The notes under the pieces: generated by a model
Told to the model about the DNA's origin: nothing
Database searches by the model: none
What the model saw: the letters and a program-made list of their open reading frames with translations, nothing else
Shown here: in pieces, positions 1 to 5,658 of the stretch
Numbering within the stretch: the stretch's first letter is position 1
Layout: each line of letters begins with the position of its first letter
Made by a program: the position numbers and the translations under genes
Assembly: GCA_009930125.1 (NCBI GenBank)
Contig: RZYZ01000025.1
Coordinates: 1 to 15,239 of the forward strand
Source: Clostridia bacterium
Lineage (GTDB): Bacteria; Bacillota; Clostridia; Clostridiales; Clostridiaceae
Reading direction: 5' to 3'
DNA length: 15,239 bases

Positions 1-326
1 AATCGGCTGCCCTTCTCGATGATCTCTCCGAATCCTTCCAGATAGACCAGCACCTCTCCATCGATGAGAAAAGTGTAGGTCTCTTCAGGACCTGCTTGAA
101 GGATCAGCCTGTCCCCTTCCACCTCATAGGATCCCATGGGCCGGTAGGACAGTGCCAGACCTCGACTGAACTGAAAGCCACCTTGATCATCAAGAATTAC
201 ATAGATATAATTCTCAGCATTGCCATCCAGAAGATAGGTTCCGGTTTTCAGCTGGGACTTTCCCTGACATCCCGTGAAAACCGCAGCAACTGTAATGACC
301 AGTAGAATCATCCATATTCTTCTCAT
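1..326 (-). CDS. Putative small lipoprotein, function unknown (3' end outside the window)
   Basis: An open frame starts at ATG 326-324 and runs off the window edge after 108 codons without a stop. A strong SD (GGGAGG, about 6 nt before the ATG) supports this start. The N-terminus is a short lipoprotein signal: MRRIW, a hydrophobic stretch, then FTGC as lipobox with Cys20 as the likely lipidated residue. The Phe at -3 is slightly atypical. The mature part begins with GKSQLKTGTYLLDG and continues as alternating short strands (YIYVILDDQGGFQF, GSYEVEGDRLIL, YTFLIDGEVLVYLEG). That pattern recalls the small beta-rich extracytoplasmic domains found in Firmicute lipoproteins and in the C-termini of some BlaR1-like proteins; this is a resemblance only. 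The start lies 45 nt after the uvrC stop with no terminator between them, so it may be the last gene of the same transcript. No function is assigned. Confidence 0.7.
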   Translation of the reverse strand, partial: MRRIWMILLVITVAAVFTGCQGKSQLKTGTYLLDGNAENYIYVILDDQGGFQFSRGLALSYRPMGSYEVEGDRLILQAGPEETYTFLIDGEVLVYLEGFGEIIEKGSR

Positions 327-371
327 GTCAAAGCCTCCCTTTCCTTCTTTCAGAAGACCCAGGACTCCATC

Positions 372-2288
372 CTAGAGCTGCTCCTCCTGATGACGGTCTT
401 CCTGCCTGGACTTCTTCTCTTCCTCTCCGTTTCCATGGAAGTAGGTATAAATACTTTCCGCTGTCTGTCTGTCGATGGACGGCGTTTCCTGCAGCATCTC
501 TACCGATGCCTCTCTTATGGCATCAATGGACCCGAATTTAAGCATCAGATTCTTTCTTCTGGTGGCACCGACTCTCGGAATGTCCTCCAGGATGGAATGC
601 AGAGTCTTCTTGTCACGCAGGGTTCTGTGATAGGTGATGGCGAAGCGATGCACTTCATCCTGGATCTTCGTCAGAAGATTGCGCGCTTCCTTCATCTCTC
701 TCAGACCATATTCCCGATTCATGTAGATGATGCCGCGGGTGCGATGATAATCATCCTTCACAAGCCCCATGACCGGAATCTCGATATCCAGTTCCCTGAG
801 CACTTCAAGGGCGATGTTCACCTGTCCTTTTCCCCCATCCATGATGATGAGATCCGGGAAGATCGAGAATTTTCCACCGGTGTAATCCAGCTTTCTTTCC
901 TGGATTTCTCTGACTTCACTCAGCCCTCTCTGGAATCTCCTGGTGAGAATCTCTCGCATGGAGTCATAATCATTGGCTCCTGTCACGGTTCTGATCTTGA
1001 ATCTCCTGTAGTCGCTTCGCTTGAACCTGTTCTTTTCATAGACCACCATGGTCCCCACAGAATCCACGCCCTGAATGTTGGAAATATCGAAGGCTTCGAT
1101 TCTTTCCGGCAGGTCGTCCAGCTCGAGGGTCGATGCCAGCTGACTGAGTGCCAGGCTGCTGGTTTCATACTCGCTGAGGATCTTCTGCTTGAACTGATCG
1201 ATGGTGGCTTTGGCATTGCTTTCTGCCAGTCCCAGCATATTGAGCTTGTCTCCCCGCTTCGGGGTGTGAAGGGCAACGCTCTTTCCCCTTCTCATGGTGA
1301 GCCAGTCCACAAGGACCTGGTCATTCACTTCCGCTCTGCTGTAGATGGTCTTCGGTACAAAGGCGGTACCGCTGTAGTAGCTCTTGATGAAATCCGTCAG
1401 GATCTTCTCCTCTTCTTCCTGGGCAAAGCCTTTGAGAATGTAGTGTTCTCTTCCTGTGAGTTTTCCATCTCTGACATTGAAGACCTGAACAGACACATCC
1501 TCCTCATCCTTATGGATGCCGATGTAGTCCTCATCATCCAGTCTTCTTGTGAACACCTTCTGCTTCTGCAGGGTCTTGTCGATGGCGAAGAGCTTATCTC
1601 TCAGGTGCGCCGCCCGTTCAAAATCCAGCGCTTCGGATGCTTCCAGCATCTCCTCCTTCAGAGACTTTCTGATCTTCACATCCCTTCCTTCCAGAAGGTT
1701 TATGATGTCTTCAATCATGAGGCCGTATTCCGCTTTGGAGATATACCCTGCACAGGGCGCCTTGCAGAGTCCCAGATGATAATTGAGGCAGGGCTTTGTA
1801 GGCTCTCCGAATTCCAGTATGACTCTTCTACAGGTTCGGATGGGATAGATCTTCTTGATGGTGTCCAGGGTCTCATGGACCGCATTCACGTCCGTATAGG
1901 GACCGAAATATCTGTTTCCGTCCCTGGCATAGGTTCTCGTCATATAGACTCTCGGGAAGTCCTCATTGGTGGTGATCTTGATGAACGGAAAATGCTTGTC
2001 ATCCTTCAGCAGCACATTGTATCTGGGACTGTGCTTCTTGATGAGATTCATCTCAAGAATCAGCGCTTCCATTTCACTGTCTGTGATGATGTACTCGAAT
2101 TCCGCCACCTTGCTGACCATGACCCTGGTCTTCTCCGAGTGGTTCTTCGTATTCTGGAAGTAGGACTTCACTCTTTTTTTCAGATTCTTGGCTTTACCCA
2201 CATAGATAATTTCACCCAAGCTGTTTTTCATCAGATATACACCCGGGTTATCCGGGAGTATACTGAGCTGATATTCTAAATCAAACAC
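372..2288 (-). CDS. uvrC: UvrABC excinuclease subunit C
   Basis: UvrC makes both incisions around a DNA lesion after UvrA and UvrB have loaded, and acts in the cytoplasm. The 638-residue protein has the full family layout. The N-terminal GIY-YIG nuclease shows GVY at 16-18, YVG at 29-31, Arg39 and the likely catalytic Glu79 in LILEMNLIK. Four Cys (153, 167, 175, 179) match the reported Fe-S ligands of E. coli UvrC. A UVR motif that binds UvrB lies at about 211-238. The RNase H-like 5' nuclease has Asp401 (FDISN), Asp484 (MDGGKGQ) and His547 (HRFA). A helix-hairpin-helix region lies at about 566-617. The last 20 residues are a highly charged Glu/Lys/Arg/Gln tail, probably disordered. The start is GTG; the ATG two bases upstream is out of frame. 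Its SD (AGGTGA) includes the stop codon of the preceding PBP gene and the gap is 4 nt, so translation is probably coupled. Function is certain from sequence; coupling is inferred. Confidence 0.97.
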   Translation of the reverse strand: MFDLEYQLSILPDNPGVYLMKNSLGEIIYVGKAKNLKKRVKSYFQNTKNHSEKTRVMVSKVAEFEYIITDSEMEALILEMNLIKKHSPRYNVLLKDDKHFPFIKITTNEDFPRVYMTRTYARDGNRYFGPYTDVNAVHETLDTIKKIYPIRTCRRVILEFGEPTKPCLNYHLGLCKAPCAGYISKAEYGLMIEDIINLLEGRDVKIRKSLKEEMLEASEALDFERAAHLRDKLFAIDKTLQKQKVFTRRLDDEDYIGIHKDEEDVSVQVFNVRDGKLTGREHYILKGFAQEEEEKILTDFIKSYYSGTAFVPKTIYSRAEVNDQVLVDWLTMRRGKSVALHTPKRGDKLNMLGLAESNAKATIDQFKQKILSEYETSSLALSQLASTLELDDLPERIEAFDISNIQGVDSVGTMVVYEKNRFKRSDYRRFKIRTVTGANDYDSMREILTRRFQRGLSEVREIQERKLDYTGGKFSIFPDLIIMDGGKGQVNIALEVLRELDIEIPVMGLVKDDYHRTRGIIYMNREYGLREMKEARNLLTKIQDEVHRFAITYHRTLRDKKTLHSILEDIPRVGATRRKNLMLKFGSIDAIREASVEMLQETPSIDRQTAESIYTYFHGNGEEEKKSRQEDRHQEEQL

Positions 2289-2292
2289 ATTA

Positions 2293-3789
2293 TCACCTGT
2301 TCTCCGTGTACCATTTCATCAGTTCTCCTGCAATGGCAGCCGCTTTTCCGCTGCCGGACCCTCCATCGAGGACGATGACCGCGATGGCGATTTCCGGATC
2401 CTCAAAGGGCGCATACCCTGTAAACCAGGAATTTTCCACATCGATGTATTCACCGCTGGTCGTCTGGAATCTGTCCTGGGCCGTGCCCGTCTTTCCCCCT
2501 CCACGGATGGAGGAGATGACTTTCATATTATCATTTTTCGATGCATCCACATTGTTCTTCATATAGGCTTTCACCGTCTGGGCTGTATCCACATCCGCCA
2601 CAGTATTGTAGAGGACAGGCTCGTAGCGGTCCTTTGTGGTTCCATCGTATTTCAGAACGGAATTCACAAGTCTCGGCTCCATGAGCATGCCGTCGTTGGC
2701 GATGGCTGCCGTGACCATGACCATCTGCAGCGGATTCCCCTCTACATCTCCCTGGCCGATGCCCGTCAGGGCAAGAAGTCCGTCGTCGCTTCTCCCGTAG
2801 GCTGTGTAGGAGCCGCTGACGAAGTTGACCCCCGTCACATCCAGATTTTCATTGAAACCGAACCTTTCAGCCACCTCTTTCATCTTCTCTCCGCCCAGCT
2901 CAATGGCAAGGCCGCCGAAGACCACATTGGAGGATACCTCAAAGGCCTTCTTCAGGCTGATGTTTCCATATCTGTTGTCATTCACATTGGGGATACCGTT
3001 TCCTGCATTGACTTCCAGAAAACCGTCATCCTCGAAAATCCGCTCTTCCACACCCTCAATCTCCTCCAGCGCCGCAAGGAGCGTGATGATCTTGAAGGTG
3101 GAACCCGGTGCATAGGTCCCTCTGGAAGCACGATTCACAAACACACCTTCATCGTAGCCTTTTTCATTGAGCTCTGCATAGATCTCTTCCAGTCTGTTGG
3201 GATCATAGCTGGGCCGGTTGACCATGGCCAGAATCTCTCCAGTTTTCGGATTCAGCGCCACCACGGAGCCAGAGGCCCCCAGTTCATCGCCCAGAAGCTC
3301 ATAGGCTTTTCTCTGAAGCTCTCCATCCAGCGTCGTCACCACATTGTTTCCGAGCTTTGTTCTGTTGATGATGGAACCGGGGTCTCTGAACACCTCAAAG
3401 AAATTTTCTCTGGTTATATTGATTTCATATTCGTCCGTCACAAGGGTTTTATCCATGTAGCTCTCCAGGCTTGTCACGGTGCCCTTGGTCACATACCCTA
3501 AAGTCTGCGCAAAGGCTTCACCACCCTGATAGATTCTTTTCTGACTGTCGTTCTCCTGCCGCTGGCTGTAGGACAGAACTGTTCCGTTTCTGTCGTAGAT
3601 GGTCCCACGGAGTACTCTGTTTCGCTCTACAGCGCTTCTCACATTCCCTGGTTTCGCCGCAATCTCCTCCGCCATGGTGGCCTGGAAATAGAGCATGTAT
3701 CCCATGATTCCGACGAAAAGCAGAAGGATCACACCGGAGATGATTTTTATGTTCTTGTTCAGTGCATTTTTTCTTACTTCTTCACGCAT
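2293..3789 (-). CDS. Class B penicillin-binding protein (PbpA/PBP2-like peptidoglycan transpeptidase)
   Basis: A monofunctional transpeptidase that cross-links peptidoglycan on the outer face of the membrane, normally as partner of a SEDS glycosyltransferase. One N-terminal membrane helix (about 15-35) follows a basic cytoplasmic tail. A short pedestal follows (RGTIYDRNGTVL at about 61-72). The transpeptidase domain has all three motifs: Ser230-Thr-Phe-Lys233 with the nucleophile Ser230, Ser286-Ser-Asn288, and Lys433-Thr-Gly-Thr436. At 498 residues it is shorter than rod-type PBP2 of Gram-negatives and close to the size of actinobacterial PbpA; there are no PASTA repeats. ATG 3789 is preceded by GGAGGAGG, which lies inside the last codons of the SEDS gene, and the two genes are 3 nt apart. 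The pair is therefore very likely a SEDS-PBP unit. Whether it serves elongation, division or sporulation cannot be told from sequence, so no symbol is given. Confidence 0.93.
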   Translation of the reverse strand: MREEVRKNALNKNIKIISGVILLLFVGIMGYMLYFQATMAEEIAAKPGNVRSAVERNRVLRGTIYDRNGTVLSYSQRQENDSQKRIYQGGEAFAQTLGYVTKGTVTSLESYMDKTLVTDEYEINITRENFFEVFRDPGSIINRTKLGNNVVTTLDGELQRKAYELLGDELGASGSVVALNPKTGEILAMVNRPSYDPNRLEEIYAELNEKGYDEGVFVNRASRGTYAPGSTFKIITLLAALEEIEGVEERIFEDDGFLEVNAGNGIPNVNDNRYGNISLKKAFEVSSNVVFGGLAIELGGEKMKEVAERFGFNENLDVTGVNFVSGSYTAYGRSDDGLLALTGIGQGDVEGNPLQMVMVTAAIANDGMLMEPRLVNSVLKYDGTTKDRYEPVLYNTVADVDTAQTVKAYMKNNVDASKNDNMKVISSIRGGGKTGTAQDRFQTTSGEYIDVENSWFTGYAPFEDPEIAIAVIVLDGGSGSGKAAAIAGELMKWYTENR

Positions 3790-3792
3790 CCG

Positions 3793-4986
3793 CTACGCCT
3801 CCTCCGAAATCTTCTGTATGATACCCAGGCTGAAGAAAACCGTCAGCATGGAAGTGCCGCCATAACTGATCAGGGGCAGTGTGATTCCTGTCAGCGGAAT
3901 CATGTTGAGCACGCCACCGATGATGACGATGACCTGCATGGCAATCATCACCGAAAACCCTACCGCCAGGAGTGAGGTGAAGGTCGATCTGGCCTTCAGG
4001 GCACTCCTGATGTTTCTGTAGAACAGCAGGAAGTAGATGATGAGAATCCCGAAGGAAAAGACCATCCCCAGTTCCTCCACAATGACTGCGAAGATATAAT
4101 CCGACTCTCTCACAGGAATATATTCCGGAGAACCGTTGCCGAGGCCCTGTCCGAAGAGACCTCCAGACGCCATGGCATAGAGTCCCTGAACAATCTGGTA
4201 GCTCTCATTGGCCGCATACTCCCAGGGCTTCAGCCAGATCATCACTCTTCTTCTGATGTGGGGAAAGAGCGCGTAGCTCATCAGCGCCCCCAGAGCGCCC
4301 ACCCCGAAGGATGCCAGGAGATACTTCACTTTCGATGTGGCCGCAAAAATCATGGCGATGGCTATGAAGGAGAAGATCATGGCGGAACCGAGATCTCTCT
4401 GGAGCACCATGAAACCGATGGAAACCAGCACGATGATTCCCGGTTCCAGAAGGGACTTCAACGTGGAGAAATTCTTCAGGCTGCTGGCCAGATAGAACAC
4501 GAAGAAGATTTTTCCAAACTCCGAGGGCTGGAAGGAGATGAATCCGAGATCCACCCAGTTCTTCGCGCCGAACCTTGTCTCTCCTATGAAGGTGGCCATG
4601 GCCATGAAGACCACCGTACCCACCAGATACAGATACTTCAGCTTCGCAAAGCGCTTCAGGTCCGGCAGGATGATCACCAGAGCGATATACACGCTCATAC
4701 CGATGATGAACCATAGCACCTGTCTGATGGCGATATCCGGATTCAGCCTGTACAGCACTGCGATGCCGATGACCGGCAGCACGGACATGAAGGTCACTAG
4801 GAACTTGTCCCCGCTGGAAAAGAACTTGTTCACCACAAAATGGGCATAGGCAATGAGCACACACATGACCGCAGCCATGATCAGCGCACCGATGTCAAAT
4901 ACCGGCTGAAAGACCGCAATGTTGAAAAACATGGCAAAGGTCAACAGAAATATGGGGATAAGCATTCTGATTTTTGCATCTTTCAT
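3793..4986 (-). CDS. SEDS-family protein (FtsW/RodA/SpoVE type), atypical loop 4
   Basis: SEDS proteins polymerise glycan strands from lipid II in the membrane, together with a class B PBP such as the one encoded next. The 397-residue protein is hydrophobic throughout with about ten helices. It carries several family signatures: FGAKNWVDLG and FQPSEFGKI (about 139-160), QRDLGSAM (196-203), ESDYIFAVIVEELG (about 294-307) and PLTGITLPLISYGG (about 364-377). One thing is odd. In the large extracellular loop the usual [ND]P..DPxGxGYQ segment reads LKPWEYAANESYQ (252-264). The Asp expected before Pro-x-Gly, equivalent by my recollection to E. coli RodA D262 and FtsW D297, is replaced by Tyr257. 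ATG 4986 has SD AGGAGG, which overlaps the stop codon of the FHA gene, with a 9-nt gap. FtsW, RodA and SpoVE cannot be separated here with confidence. Confidence 0.93.
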   Translation of the reverse strand: MKDAKIRMLIPIFLLTFAMFFNIAVFQPVFDIGALIMAAVMCVLIAYAHFVVNKFFSSGDKFLVTFMSVLPVIGIAVLYRLNPDIAIRQVLWFIIGMSVYIALVIILPDLKRFAKLKYLYLVGTVVFMAMATFIGETRFGAKNWVDLGFISFQPSEFGKIFFVFYLASSLKNFSTLKSLLEPGIIVLVSIGFMVLQRDLGSAMIFSFIAIAMIFAATSKVKYLLASFGVGALGALMSYALFPHIRRRVMIWLKPWEYAANESYQIVQGLYAMASGGLFGQGLGNGSPEYIPVRESDYIFAVIVEELGMVFSFGILIIYFLLFYRNIRSALKARSTFTSLLAVGFSVMIAMQVIVIIGGVLNMIPLTGITLPLISYGGTSMLTVFFSLGIIQKISEEA

Positions 4987-4995
4987 AAGATCCTC

Positions 4996-5427
4996 CTATG
5001 ACACTTTCACTTTGAGCTTCAGATTTCCCACTCGGATCATGTCGTCTTTCTTGAGGTACGTCTTCATCTCCAGTCTGTCTCCGTTCAGAAGCGTTCCGTT
5101 GGTGGACTTGTTGTCTTCTATGACATAACGCCCTTCGTGGGGAAAGATTCTGAAGTGGTAGCCCGAAGCATAGGGGTCCGTCAGCACCACCGTGTTGTCG
5201 TTTTTCCTGCCGAAAGTCGTTTCTTCGGAAATGGACATGGTTGCTCCCTTGCGGAGATTCCTGTTCTCACCGATTTCAAGCACCGTCAGTTTCAGGATGT
5301 TCTCCCTTTCCTCCTGCGGTGCGCTCATGTCTTTGGACATGAGGATCAGCGAGCGGATGATGATGAAGAATAATATGATGACGAAAAAGCCTGTGAAAGC
5401 TAGACTGATGATACGCTGAATATCCAT
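4996..5427 (-). CDS. Membrane-anchored FHA domain protein (FhaB-like)
   Basis: A 143-residue protein with one N-terminal membrane helix (about 5-30), a charged linker (31-60) and a C-terminal forkhead-associated domain (about 61-143). FHA domains bind phosphothreonine on partner proteins. The key residues are present: Gly73-Arg74 (FGRKNDN), Ser88 and His91 (DPYASGYH) and Asn110-Gly111-Thr112 (DNKSTNGT), with a second Asn at 115. The domain should face the cytoplasm, where it could read Ser/Thr kinase marks. An ATG 33 nt upstream (5460) keeps the frame open, but the ATG at 5427 has SD GGGAGGG at 4 nt spacing while 5460 has none, so I use 5427. It is the first gene of a four-gene unit with the SEDS protein, PBP and uvrC. 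Size and layout match the membrane-anchored FhaB of mycobacteria; the functional parallel is inference. Confidence 0.9.
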   Translation of the reverse strand: MDIQRIISLAFTGFFVIILFFIIIRSLILMSKDMSAPQEERENILKLTVLEIGENRNLRKGATMSISEETTFGRKNDNTVVLTDPYASGYHFRIFPHEGRYVIEDNKSTNGTLLNGDRLEMKTYLKKDDMIRVGNLKLKVKVS

Positions 5428-5431
5428 GATT

Positions 5432-5438
5432 CCCTCCC
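5432..5438 (-). promoter_or_regulatory. Ribosome binding site that fixes the FHA gene start
   Basis: GGGAGGG lies 4 nt before ATG 5427-5425. It is the only SD-like run near the two in-frame ATG codons and falls inside the reading frame of the longer alternative, which argues for the shorter 143-residue protein. Confidence 0.8.
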
Positions 5439-5556
5439 GATACAATAAGATTGATACCATTCTACCCTGAAAAGATTAATATTATTTGAATTCCATCTTA
5501 ATCTGTCCAAGGCACCTGTTTCCCTCTGCTGACTTGAATCAGCCTATTTCTCTAAT

Positions 5557-5583
5557 TTTATACCAAAAACCGCGTAACACCAA
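5557..5583 (-). promoter_or_regulatory. Candidate promoter of the FHA-SEDS-PBP-uvrC unit
   Basis: An extended -10 element TGGTATAAA lies at 5565-5557 (TATAAA at 5562-5557, one mismatch to TATAAT, with the TGn extension). The upstream hexamer TTGGTG (5583-5578, 15-nt spacer) is only a weak -35 match, as is common when an extended -10 is present. It sits in the only sizeable gap before the unit. It is inferred from sequence only. Confidence 0.45.
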
Positions 5584-5607
5584 AGAAATCTCTCGGATTA
5601 TGGTGAA

Positions 5608-5651
5608 GCTCCGCTGGGATCTACCTGATAAACCAAAGATCCTGGCGGAGC
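5608..5651 (-). repeat. Imperfect inverted repeat / stem-loop after uvrA
   Basis: Arms 5638-5651 and 5608-5621 pair 7 bp (GCTCCGC with GCGGAGC), then a 2x2 internal loop, then 5 bp (GGATC with GATCC), around a 16-nt loop. It starts 7 nt after the uvrA stop. It is GC-rich and could end or stabilise the uvrBA transcript. No run of U follows (the next bases are TTCACCATAATCC), so it is not a standard intrinsic terminator. Confidence 0.6.
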
Positions 5652-5658
5652 ATATTCC

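Larger units (their letters stand above)
5428..5658. other. 231-nt intergenic region between uvrA and the FHA gene
   Basis: The longest gap in the window. Reading on the minus strand from the uvrA stop it holds an imperfect stem-loop (5651-5608), a candidate promoter (5583-5557), a 5-bp hairpin (GCTGA/TCAGC, 5543-5528) just after the predicted transcription start, a 7-bp AT-rich inverted repeat (5504-5498 with 5479-5473), and the FHA ribosome binding site. No convincing coding sequence is seen on either strand. The gap makes the FHA-SEDS-PBP-uvrC unit a probable separate transcript with a leader of about 120 nt. Confidence 0.6.

Noticed and set aside
96..305. 69-codon plus-strand open frame near the left edge
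   Set aside because: It lies antisense to the lipoprotein gene, which has a strong SD and a lipoprotein signal; nothing supports the plus-strand frame.
390..2279. 629-codon open frame on the plus strand across almost all of uvrC
   Set aside because: It is the exact antisense of a certain uvrC gene. Its translation is low in recognisable domains, and no SD or promoter supports it. Long antisense frames arise from codon bias.
5473..5504. AT-rich inverted repeat AGATTAA/TTAATCT in the FHA leader
   Set aside because: It has seven AT-rich pairs with an 18-nt loop. This is likely by chance and has no link to a known element.
5608..5651. uvrA stem-loop as an intrinsic terminator
   Set aside because: No run of T follows the stem on the minus strand, so only a stem-loop is reported.
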